Source of the DNA: Hyaloperonospora brassicae
Lineage: Eukaryota > Oomycota > Peronosporomycetes > Peronosporales > Peronosporaceae
Assembly: GCA_947650285.1 (NCBI GenBank)
Contig: CANTFL010001103.1
Span: 16,854-80,853, forward strand
DNA: 64,000 nt
Reading direction: 5' to 3'
The position numbers were made by a program, and so were the translations under genes. The notes beneath the pieces were generated by a model, which did no database searches, was not told the origin of the DNA, and worked only from the letters and a program-made list of their open reading frames with translations. Below are positions 23,070-35,359 of this stretch, in pieces; position 1 is the first letter of the stretch; each line of letters begins with the position of its first letter.

Positions 23070-24520
23070 AGCTGTATGACGCCGGAAGAGCCCCGTGACG
23101 CCCTTGCTGAATTCAACAGATTTGACCAGAAATATGTTCAAAGTAATATACTTTGTAACGGCGATACTTTGGCGAGGTGTTTGTTCATATCCAGGGTATG
23201 GAAAAAAGAATTGTGCAAGTCGACCGACTCGACGTCGATAACTTTTTCTCTTGCGTGAGCGCGAGCACAAGCTGTACTACAACCTCAACAAGTGTATAGA
23301 TTAAGCTAGAAAATGACAATTTAATGGTGCATGTCTAGTCGAAACGGCAAACTACCTATTTTAAATCAGACCAAGGAGGTTGTAAAATGGCATGTGCCAG
23401 TACGTGTCTAAAACCTTCGCAAGTTGAATTGTATCAAGTTCATTAAATTACTAAAACACTCGCGAAAATACGCCTGAACGACCGCTCATCTATCTCATTT
23501 GTTTGAAAAATACCGGTAAACGCACTTGGAGTACTAAGTACCAGCACTTAATAGAGTAACCAGGAACATCTTAATATATTCGCCATTAGTGGCAATCGCA
23601 GATCGAAATAAACCGTGCAATGTGGTCTGTGACACCAGTGATCTTGTCATCTTCCGCGCGTCGATGCAATACGACACATATGGTAAAGAGAGCGTCGTCT
23701 ATTATCAGTAGCGTCAGATACAACCAGCTCAGGCCTATTTTGGTCATGCATACTTAAGAAATACTATGCAATAAAGTATGAAATTACTAAGTTCCGCATT
23801 TTTCAAATTGAGATAGGCTCTTCAGCGTGTATAGGTACCATGTGTCATCACTCGCGGCCTAAACTAGTACATATTTCGTAAAAATGTTACACTATGTATG
23901 TCGACCTTCGATGGATATGAATTTATTGTGAAGTACATGCCCGGATGGCGTGGTGTTGTCGCTGATGCGGTTTTGCGCCGGACCGGTCTCGTGTCAGCTG
24001 CTAAGATTAAAACGATCACTCCTAGTGTTATCATGAAACCGTCGAGTGTACCGTCAAAATTTCTCTCAATGATGTGGAAAAGACGCGCTTAGAAATAAAG
24101 TAAATTCTGCAACTTACATATTTAATTTCCAATCCATTGAAGCAGGATTTGTATATGGTATTAACGGCGATAACTCATCTTCAGACCGATACACGGATCT
24201 TCAATGAACTTCTGTACGACGTACAAGTTGCCGACGACAAGCCACCTGTAGTCGTTTTTACTCAGATGTTGCTGCGACTACGGATATATGGGTTTCACGA
24301 AGCAAAAAAGCGTTTGCATCGTAACCGTCAACGACTTACTTCGCGAGAAGCCGCCTCTTCGACCAGTCGAAGCAATATTCGTTCGTTTAAAGTACATTTT
24401 TTGCAACGTTTGTTGCGACGTTTGTCAACAGGTGAATCTTAGTTTATCATCGATTGCACCTTTGCAGGATCTACCTGTTTGGCAGAAAAAAGACAGTCCT
24501 TTCCAATTGATGTTCGCCTT
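23070..24520 (+). pseudogene. Decayed Gypsy pol (RT, RNase H, integrase fragments)
   Basis: Three remnants align with the young element's pol in collinear order. First, near 23076-23275, an RT fragment resembling the FNRYVTNLL segment, followed by EHKLYYNLNKC (young copy: EHKLYANLKKC). Second, at 23898-24000, FIVKYMPGWRGVVADAVLRR, matching the RNase H end FYVEYKPERLNVVADALSRR. Third, at 24393-24480, KYIFCNVCCDVCQQV followed by APLQDLPV, matching the integrase zinc region KYIRACEVCQRV followed by APLQHLPV. Frameshifts and stops separate them. The YxDD motif and integrase core could not be found. The fragment is non-functional. Confidence 0.75.
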
Positions 24521-26544
24521 CGAATGGCCTAAAATGATCGCAAAAATATAATATTTGAACGAATTCGGGTCGGTCGCGATAAGATGGCTCATTTTTTAGA
24601 CTCTATTGTCTTGTCCTGCTATATGATGTTGATTAATAAAAATGGAATGAATAAGGTGGTCAGCAGTATACTTCAGACCAAACAAGTTAATTCACTTTGT
24701 GCGCTGTGACTTCTAGGCAAAGCGTACACGATGATTATGCATTGAAAATTGAAGGCATCATACGTTATACTATATGCTCCTTTTTCTGTGCTGTAATTAC
24801 GATCCTTCTTCCGACGGTGAAGGTAGCCATAACGCTCGAAACAAATTATTCGATTTATGCGCTCGCTTTATAAATTGAAGCCTAGTAGTTTGAAGAGGAG
24901 AAGTTCCATGTCTATAATCGATCTCCTGACGAACACTGTCATCTATTCACGAAGAATAATACTTACCCACTTCTCGGCAGATTGTGCGAAAACTGAAATG
25001 GCACATTTATTTATACGATGTGCGTAGACTCGCTAGCGTAGAATCGGCCAGCGTTTGGCGATAAATGATACACTCTATATATTCCCGCCACAACGTTTGA
25101 CGATTCAATTATCGTGGTAGTCAACGTATTCCTATGTATAATAACATGGACCACTTCGACGTAACGATCCTCTCGAAAGGGTCATCTCGTTTAGTAGCGC
25201 GAGAATTTGCCTTTATGGAATAGTTAAGAGCCTCGGTACTGGCTTACGATTGGCGTCGCTAAATTAATTATACAATACTACAGGGTTTATCTGATGATGA
25301 TAAAGGCCATTCAACAATGTGAAAGGCGCTCGGAAAGGTCTCGCAAGATCCAAATGTCTATGCGCATATCACACGAAATGCGCAATTGCCGATAGGGCCA
25401 ATTAGGAATTAAGTCATCCCTTAAGACAGAAATATGCTTGAAAATTGAAATCTGGTGGCATTTATCATGAAAGACAGATTTATAGACGATACCGCGCACC
25501 GACTGAGGTAAATTTATATTTTCCAATACGTTCGACAGCAAGTTGGTAAATATAGCATTCGAAAAGCATGCTTTCAAATTGTAAACATGTATTCTACGCT
25601 TAAGAAACGCTAACCAATAATAAAGTTGTTTTTGTTGTTTCGTTGTTTTGATAATCTTTTAAACGATGTCTGTCGAAGACATTGATGAGATAATTGTGCT
25701 CAGTGCGATAGCCTTTCACGTCAATGTCACGGCCACATCACCTTGGAGAGTTGACAAAGTGCTCAAGGTTTCTATTGTCGGTCGACCTGTACCACCGATA
25801 CTAATCCCGTCGTGGGGGAATGGGCAGTTTGCTCTCAAGAGCAAGACAAAATACATTAAAAAGTGTTTACTCTACCACCGTATCAACCAATGTTCCGATA
25901 ATACAACTGTCGCGATCAATTTGCTCAAATTATAGTCGATTGTTCCGACAAAGTCATTGCCAGCATCACGGAATTCTGGTGCCAAGTGTCCGTTGCTCGC
26001 ATCTTGATCGTGTATGTGAGATCAACTTTGTTCAAAGACGAGTCGTCTTTCGTTTTTAATGTCCTTAATAAGTCAATTGATACCACTAAGATACCCTTGT
26101 GTCATCGTCTCCGCTTTTTCATTTTGCCAGAGATGCTTATTTGTGAATTTCGGGAAGAATTCTACATACTCCAAAAGCAAATATTGTCGCTTTAAAGCCA
26201 TCATTCCCTTGAAGAACTTCTACCACAGCATATATCGTGGGCAAATTAACTTCACATGTTGAGTAACTACGTGAATTCGAAATGGTTTACGCTGAATTTG
26301 CTCTGTAGTAGAATCAAGCAGTAAACCACCTGCTGCTAGATCTTCGAACGCATAGTTCGTCTACGCGCGTCCATGCAGCTGAGAAATTTGCAAGTTTGCT
26401 TGCAAATTGCATGCAATCATTATCCATTCAGTGAAAAACGGATCATATTCGATCAGATCAACAAAAGCTTTTTTATAGTGACACAAATGTAATTTGATTT
26501 CGTCAACGATCAACCACCAATCATCTATAGCAAGAAAATGTGCA

Positions 26545-26559
26545 CAAGGGGGAGTGTGA
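26545..26559 (+). other. Polypurine tract of the fossil Gypsy
   Basis: CAAGGGGGAGTGTGA stands directly before TGTAGCG, the start of the 3' LTR. The young element has an equivalent AGGAGGGGTGA before its 3' LTR. In retroelements this tract primes plus-strand DNA synthesis. Confidence 0.6.
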
Positions 26560-26970
26560 TGTAGCGATTCAGTACATGTTATGATATTGAAACCGATTTT
26601 AAGTCATTTCTATATTTGATCGATGTGATATTATTTCCATATTTGTACCTTATTAGGTAATATTTAGCAGACTTCTTCTCGGAAGTAAATTCTGGTATGG
26701 TCGTACTTATAAGTTGATAAAGACAATTGAAACAATACAATTTAACCAAACATCGAAGCTAGACACTCGCGATGGGTAAAGTGCGAGTAGATGTACTGCA
26801 CATTTGCAGTTTACATTAGTCAGGGATCATTGTGTAATCCACGACGCAGCGATCACAAATTATCGCAAATGATAATAACTATCCGCACTCTGACAAAAGG
26901 TTGCCTTACCCAATTACAAAATTATCCATCACTTTTCCCTATCCAAAGGGGAAAGTGAGAAGGGTCTGAC
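26560..26970 (+). repeat. Decayed 3' LTR of the fossil Gypsy
   Basis: It begins TGTAGCGATTC after the polypurine tract. The core at 26757-26815 aligns with 19070-19125. Near the end, 26929-26939 and 26948-26958 form an 11-base stem with one wobble pair around a short loop. This is the position where the other LTRs of the window also have a hairpin. The exact end is uncertain. Confidence 0.6.
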
Positions 26971-29900
26971 CTTCTTTTTCAATCTTCCACCCTACGGCAA
27001 CTAATCTCAAAAACATCAGCTAGCGGAAATCAAGATAAAAATGGCGACGATCCAGGAAGTTCTTCCGACGTGCTAAGTCCCACCGGTTGGTAAGATTTAG
27101 ACGCTTATCGATTATAATACTTGCCCCTGTGAGCCACGCAATCAAACATGTTTACTACCCTAAGTGCTCATGTAAAGGAGTATACAAGTGTTGGAAAAAT
27201 TGAAGCATAGCGATCGACGTTGTGGAAAGTTCCAGTGGCAAATTACTTAAGCGTGATCGTGATGCTCGAAAATTTACCACCGTTTAGGTAGAATTATCCG
27301 GATTTTTTAGAAAGATATCAGATAGTCTATTCGGACTGTGTGAGCAGGTGCTTGTCAAAATATTTAGTACTGTCTCCAAAGAAAAGTATATTGCGACGGT
27401 CTTATATAAAGACCTGTTCACCATCAATATACATCATTTATGTACATCGTGCGCAAAATGTCATGTTACGCACATGGTCGTCCTATCCCGGTATTAACGA
27501 TCGGGCGCAGATTGAGCAAGAACGATATCACAGCGGTCTAACTTTGATTTTCGAAAGTGGGGATATCTACATCGGACGATGGTATATATAAACCAGACAA
27601 ATGTATAGTGGAGGATATCACTCGATTTTTCCGCCTGTGTGCTGTTCGCCCGGTGCTTCTCAAAGTGCATCACATACGTGAGGGAACGGATAAAGTAAGG
27701 TCAATATTTGTGGAGATAGTAGTACTGATCGTTTTTATGTCGTTATATGTCAGTCTTTAGAAAATAGGTCCTCGTATGCAGGAATCTCCTTAGCTTGCAC
27801 AATACAACTCGAGCGCAGTAAATAGGGCAGTTATTAGTTACTTTTATCGACGAAGAAGGAATAAGGTGAGAAGAAGACAACCGAGGTACCTATTGAGAAT
27901 GTTGAAGCGTTCGCCGACTAAGGAGGGATTACATTACCGACTTTGTACCAGTAATGGTACAAACGAACATCATTAATAATATTGAGGTAAAGAAAATAAC
28001 CCTTTTATCTTTTCTAAGTGATTGGCAGCTGACCGTCATAAATCAGCTTAATTGACTCGTCAAGGAGAGTTGTAAAAGCTGTATAATGCCCACCATCAAG
28101 TAAATGATGGTGGGCATTATTTACATTGTTTCGTCAGCTTGGCAGGCATGAAGACACTGAGCAATTCCTACCGAAAAGACAGTCTGAATTCGCAAACTAA
28201 CGCCGTTGAACAATATCGTCCAGATGGCGTTCCTATTCAGTGATAAAAAATTGACCTGTTTTTAAATAGAGGACATGGGTACTTACAAGCCGAAACTAGA
28301 TGACATCGACGCTTTCGACACTGACTACCCATTTTGATGGGCTCCCTGATTTTTGTATGATGCTGTCCATATTCTCAAGCTCAGAATGAATATCATCATT
28401 TAGAATCCGGACCACAAATATTGGCTTTAATGCCTGTAGTGTAGATATATGGGTTAAAACTAAATCTATTACTTCTCAAGAAACTGAACACAGCGAGGGT
28501 AGCGCGTTATTTCAATGTAGATGAAAATAACAAAATTTGAAGGGGTTAGCCAAATCTTCCATAATTCTGGATGAGATGCGCGTAAGAGCGGTTTATGGAC
28601 TTAATCTCCAGCAGCGGGTATCATCAGCGGCACAAAAAAGTGATTTCTATCGGTGAGCTGAAAATAAGTCGACCACGTTGCATTCTGTAGCTCGTTCGGA
28701 CAGGAAAGTGTGTCCGCGGTCTTGCACAGCTAATGAAACAAGGCGGATAAATTTAGTCGTATACACAATGAAAATTAGAGCACATAGAGCTATAAGGATC
28801 AGAGTGGAAGCGTATTAAAAACTTCGACACATCCGCTGGGGACAGTCAGTGTGAACACACTCATCGGATACTACGAGCCTACCAGCTATATTTTTTTCTC
28901 TTTATGCCTTATTACATGCTCCATGAGGAACTCGAAGCACTCTAGGGGTTTAAAAAGAGTCTTCACTGATTTGATGATAATCTTATGCAGGACATGGCCT
29001 ATGCACGTGTAATTAACAAAAAGAGAGGTCTTAATAAGATGTTCGGCATCACGCACTACAGCTCCTGTTTTGTTGATCCTCACGGGACGTGATAGGTATT
29101 GATTAAGCATCTTCTGTAGTAATAGATGGCAAGCCACACCCTAAATTCTGATAGGGTACTATTATAAAATCATATTCGCAATTTGATAAAATGGCGTTTC
29201 ACCTGGCCGTGCAAAACTTTTTACCACATACTACCAAACAATGTAAAACGATGACCGCGGACTCAGGCAGCAGGAGGTTTAACACTGGTCGCATCGTATA
29301 GAGGGGTGGACCGGCTGAAATCCAGCCTTAATTTAGCAAGTGTATATATTTACCTTGTTCATCCAGTGCATGAGTTCCGTCGCAATCATTAAGTCAATGC
29401 CGTGCATCATGTGCACATAGACTGGCGTAATATTACGTTAGTATTGTCAGACCAAATGCGATAGTCTTTCGAAACATAAGGCGCCAGCCCCTCTGACTTG
29501 GTAAGTGTTGTGCATACGGACACGTGGAGTGGAAATTACACATTCAGCATCCCCACGAGTATTCTGTACTCAGAGATAAATCCGGGTGACCCTTCTCCTT
29601 GCGGGTAGCGAAAGTAGCTAGATGTGTTTTATGAATTATAAGGAAAAAACTTGACAACAGCAATCCATGGCGACAGAGGCTTATTAATATGTGAATATGG
29701 AATATCTCTGGAAAACTTCATCACGGGATGTACTATACAGTTCGGCATACTTCCCTCGCCTTAAAGTTGTTTTAAAGCATAACGCAGCCTTCATTTAATC
29801 CACTAGGACATTAAATTGCAAAGGTTTTAGAAGGCTATGGATGCTCCAGCGATGTACAGGCAGGACAGTAAACTAAATAAACACCTTATTTCGATGCATG

Positions 29901-32900
29901 CATGTCAAATTAAACGACGCAGAGCGAGCAAACATTGGTGGTAAAACGTTTGCGTGATTGATCGTCACGGTAGCTACGACACATAAACGATGAAACATTG
30001 TGTTACTTGACGGTGTCAGTGCAACCCGAGCTAAATCACGAATCTTTTACAATATTGACTTCGCCTACCCAATAATACACGGCAAATATCTTATCCTTCT
30101 CAATGCGACAGCGGTATCACGGTACCTTTATATCTGACTTTCCCACGCGAAGGTATTCAGAGAGTATGAATACGTCGCATATAAGCCGGTGCTTTTAAAC
30201 GAGAATTAATATCGCTCGACACAGTCTACATATTGGTAGCAGGGGGTCTTTCGATTATTCCAACAAAGAAGAAAAGGTACACTGTTCTCATCTGGACGTC
30301 CAGTTATTGTCAATTTAAGCCTTTTACAGTAGACGACGGGATGATTCTGATGATATCCTCAATGCAACACAGGACGTTCACCTACTTCAAATTTCTCCCA
30401 AATTAGGCCTTAGCTAGCCAAGTCACCGCGATCGTCGCGATAGAGCGTTTGGAGGATACTGCACTATGGTCTTTGGATGATCCATTGTACAAATGAAAAT
30501 CAGTCGCGAACAGTGCGCAGAATAGTTCTCAATACCTCCTTTGATATACGTTAATTTCGTGAAATCGGCTTTTTTAAACACGCACGGAAAACTTAAATGT
30601 CGCAGAATCGGCACTTTCAAAAGCTGCAGTGGTTTTGAACAGAGGACGAAGAGACAATGTTTTACTACTATAGACACAGGCAAGGAGAGGAAGGGACAAC
30701 TAGGCATACACTTATTTTATTGCCTCATATCTTACTGGTATACATGAACACATGATACTTTCACTGCTGCTAGCAGTACCATCGAAATTGCACCGAGTCG
30801 CACGGCAAGAACTGGAACTTTTGATGTGGCATGCCGAACAATTTTCAAGCCTACAATTTCAACGCTTGATGAGTCCGTCTTTTTGCACTGGACAACAGAT
30901 ATATGGCGAGAATGCCTAGCCAATGTCGTCTTGTAATAATGGGGTGGGATGAAGAACAAAAGATTCGCGAATGACTAGACTATTGGATCGTAATCATTAG
31001 TATTAACAATACAAACAAGATACGTGCTATTCTAGTTGACAAGGCGTAGGACTGGTGTCACCTGATAATCCTCAGGGATAAGCGTGAAACACTATGCTCA
31101 AACTATGGTTTTCAAAGCCAATAAAGTTGCTGATTCAACAAATTGTCTATCCTCCTCCTCATTATTGCAAATGTTTTGGCGTTATCTGAAGAGCAATTCC
31201 GCGACGCCGCATGTGCTTTTAAAACTGCGACTGCAACTAATTTTACAGGTCTCGGATGATCAGTACAAGCTAGCCTTATACGAAGAGCAAGATTCGACGG
31301 GCGGGCTATTCGCCTTTTTTTCTTTGCCAACTTCATCATTCTAAGACGCGCAGACTCGTCCAGTATTAGGGGCACTTACGCTGAAAATACGGGACCGCTA
31401 TGCTACGTATATTCGATAGATACGTCGGATGCGTACGAAAGGATCGAAATCATAAAGTCATCACCATATAGAATAGGGAAGACAAACGAATTCAAGTAAT
31501 GTGTGACCCGTTAATTGCGTGATAATGAGATGGGGTCGGCAGGGTCGTGACGGCCAAAGTGGGGCTTTTCGTGTAAAACGTTCCTCTTTGTGCTACACGC
31601 TTGTTGGTTGCATATATCAGATAAGATAGGATAGTATTGTGATTTTGCCACACATACACTCCCACATACAATTGCTCACCTCTCTTCGCTCCTCACTCTA
31701 CTCCATCATTAAGGCTGCTACGTCCTACAAGGGCAAAACTATAAATAATGGTAAAACCTCAGCCAAATTTGATGGAGTGGATATATCTATAAAACCTTTC
31801 GCCGGTGACAGCGGCGGCTTCATTCAACACACTTCTACGAAAAGTTGCTCGATCAATATATGCATTGTCTAGACCAACGTGATCTATGTCTTTCCTCTCA
31901 AACGCAAAAGAATCGAAGATCTACTCGAATAGTACTCGGGGAATACGACTTCTGTCATACTGACGTCATCTTTATGGCTTTTAATCAGTCGATGATATAA
32001 AGCTACGATTAGGGCCGCTTGCTACCAGCAGATCATAGATTTTGGCTTTGGAAAATGTACGTCGGTACATATCTGAATGACTCGCGTAAACCGCAAGAAA
32101 ACATAAATGCCTAGGGGAAGATCACCTAGCGAACCACTTAACTAATTGGTCAAATAAACAAGTACGTCGATGATTAGATTACGTCCGCTAAGATTTAGCA
32201 ACTTTTGTCAGTTGGATATCCGATCTTCCTCCTCCTCTCGAAGCGGGTTATCAAATTATTCAGTTGCATTTATGAAACACACGTGACACACGGGCCACCA
32301 ATACATTCAAAGTAGCGTTGCCTATGTATATACGAAATAGTCAAAAAGGGTGACGAAGAAACTAAACCAAGAGTTGGAGGACGAGAAAGTAGCTCAAACC
32401 TTACAAGCTGTACATAAGGCGCATGTATTCATTGTGGTCGCAGATGGGAACGAACGGGCGCGGTGTATACAGCGTAAATGTATGAGGAAAGGCGCAAGAG
32501 AGACGTAACATCACTGGGAAGTTACGTCGCCAACAAACGGTACAATAATTGACACATCGGCAATAATGGTTCGGCCATCATGAATTGCTACGCAAATGAC
32601 TTTGATTTATATGAGAGCACTTTCACAGTTGACGGCTAAGCTCCAGTTGTCACACAAATTAGCAAGCGATTGGAAGAGCAATCAGCAATTCAAGGTCTTT
32701 TCTCTAGCAATACAACGCAGCTTGCCGACGGGATATGAACCTTGCGAATAATTTGTTTTTTTAAATTAAGGTTTTTGCAGTGGAACGGTCCCTCGTTATG
32801 AACATAACCCATTAATCAGTGGCGTTCAATTACCCGTCACACAATCAGGTGTGTTTGTGAGCACTCTTGACATACGGCGTCTATGCGCTCAGGACAATAC

Positions 32901-34299
32901 CAAAGATTTTAGCCTATAAACGAAACAAAAAACAATCGCTAGATGCCTCGGCAATCAATCCGCAAGAGGTGTCTAGCAAGGATGGACGTAGCAAAATATT
33001 TCGCAAGTACACTGCAGCTAACATTTTTCGTGTCTTGGTATGATTGTGCGACTATTACCTTCATGGCGTAAAATTGACGAATTTGCTCAGTAAGGGCTAA
33101 ATTGAAATTGATTTGGTCACATGGTGACTCGGATGATGCTTTCGGCTATAATCATTATTTTAACTATTGTCAAAAGGTAGAACTGTTATGAAATCTTTGC
33201 AAATGTGATTTAAAGATCATCCAACTTGTAATTGGTTACTCGAACACGGGTTCGCGCACATACGCCGCATTAAATACTATCATAATGATGCTAGAACACG
33301 TAAACACAGATGGTGTGGGAGATGATATGAACGCATAGCTAACAAGTTTATTTCTGCTTTATAACATAGTAATATCATAAGACGTCGTGTATAAATCAAT
33401 GCAAATAAATAAACTAGAACCATTTATTTTGGAAGAGCTTTTCGAGCATCACGCAGATAAGAATGAATCGGGGCACGGTCAACCATATTGGGATTAATGG
33501 ACAAGAATGAAAGGCTATACCGATCAATTAGGTTTTTGTCAAGGTTTTCCGCTGGCCACTCTATTATCCTGGTATTTGTTGAAGTGCCGAGAATTGTCAT
33601 AAACAAGACGAGAAGCTCGAAAGGATCGAGGCGTCAGGAAAAAGTCACTATAGACAACATATATTATTATCCTTCGCGAGCGACCATATCCTGTTGTTTG
33701 CACAAAACACATCAGATTGTTTGGGCGATGTAAGTCTTCCGAAGTTTCAGTTATCTTGGCGGATATCACGCATTATTGACCAATAGCAAGCTTATATATC
33801 TCCAGATGACCGTGATACTGACCACTTCGGATGAAAATTATCATCGTGTTGCACGTGTACATCACCAGTTATCTTGATAGCAGCTTGTATACATGAGGGA
33901 TCAATGGAAAGTCGGGTCCTATATATTCTAATGATTCAGCGATGGATCTTGACAGCAGAAATAGTGTCTAGAAGCGTATTAGCGTACTTGTCTTGACCTC
34001 CATCTTCATACCGTCGCTTTTGTTTCCGAAAGCCTCAGTCAGCCTTCCACAATGTGTGAGAGTTAGATTACTTAATCTATAGAATTGTTGATCTGGATGC
34101 ACGCTACATCAACACAGAGAATCAGCTAACCATGTCCGAACTCTTGAAGCAGCGCATGATCTGATGATCGCATCTTCTGAAGGCATTTGCACCCCAACAC
34201 GGGCAGCTCGGGAGAAATTGTGTGCTCTTTCGAATTGGTTATGTAAAAATGTGCCCATGTTCTTTATACTCCAAATTACAGAATTATGTCGCGGGAGCC
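26971..34299. other. AT-rich, gene-free repeat graveyard
   Basis: Frames rarely exceed 90 codons and none matches a family with confidence. 27660-27700 (+) reads VHHIREGTDKV, faintly like a Copia RNase H end, but too little to call. Part of this stretch is expected to be the decayed pol of the second, - strand fossil element whose 5' part lies at 34300-34923, yet no pol motif could be found. Nothing else is seen. Confidence 0.45.
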
Positions 34300-34923
34300 A
34301 CAAAACGGTATGATCCAATTTTTGCCGCTTCCAATAGAGGATCTTGGGGGCTACTCGACGAACCCACACGCTATATGTTTCCTGAGGTTCCACTTGCAAT
34401 TTGTATTTCCATAAAACTGCCTTCAATAGAGGGTAGTTTATCGTTTCTACGGAACTGGCGGGCAGACTTAACAAGTTCCTTTAAGCAAGACGAAGACGTG
34501 CCAAGTCGATCGCAAATTGGGTATAGTAAATATGGTTCTATCCTTAGACTTTGTTACTCTATTCTGTCCTTATTCCCTGACTCTTTACCTCACAAATCAA
34601 GATTATTTGGACCTCAAGAGACTGAGTTCTACCCCGTCAGATCGGGGTATACCCATTAGGGACCGATTTCACCAATGAGGGTCCGAGATTTTTCTTGAGA
34701 GTCCACGGTCTACCGATAGGCGACCAAGGTAAACCAATGAAGGAACGTGTCCACCAATAAAGGATCGTATCCACCAATGAGGGGCCGTGGTCTACTCCTT
34801 TTTGTACCATTCAATAGGTACTCTGGCTCCATTAAATAGCACAGAAAGAAGTAGACCCCCCTATCTCCCTTGATTATTCTGCAAGTTCTTCTCCCCGTGG
34901 TCCCTTTCTCCTTGCACCCTTAA
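34300..34923 (-). repeat. Inverted-repeat partner B, part 1 (second fossil element, - strand)
   Basis: The reverse complement aligns with 20270-20870, including the minisatellite of about 20 bases at 34640-34790 and the GAAGAACTTGCAG landmark near 34880. On the - strand 34109-34474 keeps a 121-codon frame (YPLLKAVLWKYKLQVEPQE), the least damaged version of a protein segment also traceable in partner A. The alignment continues across the young Gypsy into 42902-43010. Confidence 0.65.
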
Positions 34924-35317
34924 TGTAATGGGGCACACCCTTGCGTGAACTTAACGACAAGGGTTTTGGTGCCCCGACAGACGTACACGAGGCAAACTAG
35001 GAAGCGTAGGTAGGGTAAAAGCAGAACTGTTATATTAATATAATTAAGTCTTTTAACCACTGTCTCTCTGATTGACTTAACTTAATTATACTAATCTAAC
35101 TGAATGTATGACGACGTCTACTCACCTCTCATTGCGCGCGTCTTGCGGCGATTGGTGGGTTGATATTGTCAAGATATCAACCAATGAGCAGACTCTTTGG
35201 TCGACCCATCAATATCACCACCATTGGTGATATCGTTCAAAAAATATTCAGCTTAATATTCTTTATTGTCATTATCTTCTAAATGAAAATTTCCATGTAA
35301 CGGGCTGCCCCGCTACA
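34924..35317 (-). repeat. 3' LTR of the chromovirus
   Basis: 394 bp, from TGTAATGGGGCAC to GCCCCGCTACA on the + strand; this is the 3' LTR in element sense. A two-part hairpin lies at its outer end: GGGGCAC/GTGCCCC (34930-34936 with 34969-34975) enclosing ACCCTTG/CAAGGGT (34937-34943 with 34958-34964). The other end is a palindrome (TGTAACGGG..CCCG-TACA). Confidence 0.97.
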
Positions 35318-35334
35318 TCACCCCTCCTAACTCA
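35318..35334 (-). other. Polypurine tract of the chromovirus
   Basis: On the - strand GAGTTAGGAGGGGTGA directly precedes the 3' LTR start TGTAGCGG. It is the expected plus-strand primer. Confidence 0.8.
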
Positions 35335-35359
35335 TAGTCACCGTGTGGCTATCAAAAAT

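Larger units (their letters stand above)
18885..26970 (+). mobile_element. Fossil Gypsy (chromovirus-type) element, heavily decayed
   Basis: The borders are approximate. A decayed LTR ends near 19344 and is followed at once by a sequence alignable with the leader and primer-binding site of the younger element at 34924-42901. Pol remnants occur in the right order: RT near 23070-23350, RNase H near 23898-24000 and the integrase zinc region near 24390-24520. A polypurine tract (AAGGGGGAGTGTGA) sits directly before a second LTR starting TGTAGCG at 26560. Both LTRs share a core around 19070-19125 and 26757-26815 (GCTAGAC, CGCGATGGGT, GCGAGTAG, CACATTTG). The span, about 8.1 kb, matches the young copy. 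Every frame is full of stops and base composition is AT-rich, so this is an old, dead insertion. Confidence 0.72.

Noticed and set aside
27640..27700. Copia RNase H relic (VHHIREGTDKV)
   Set aside because: About ten residues of weak similarity, without polypurine tract or LTR in a fitting position.
31639..31872. 77-codon frame with GDSGG, as in trypsin-like proteases
   Set aside because: Only five residues match; no His or Asp region and no room for the fold.
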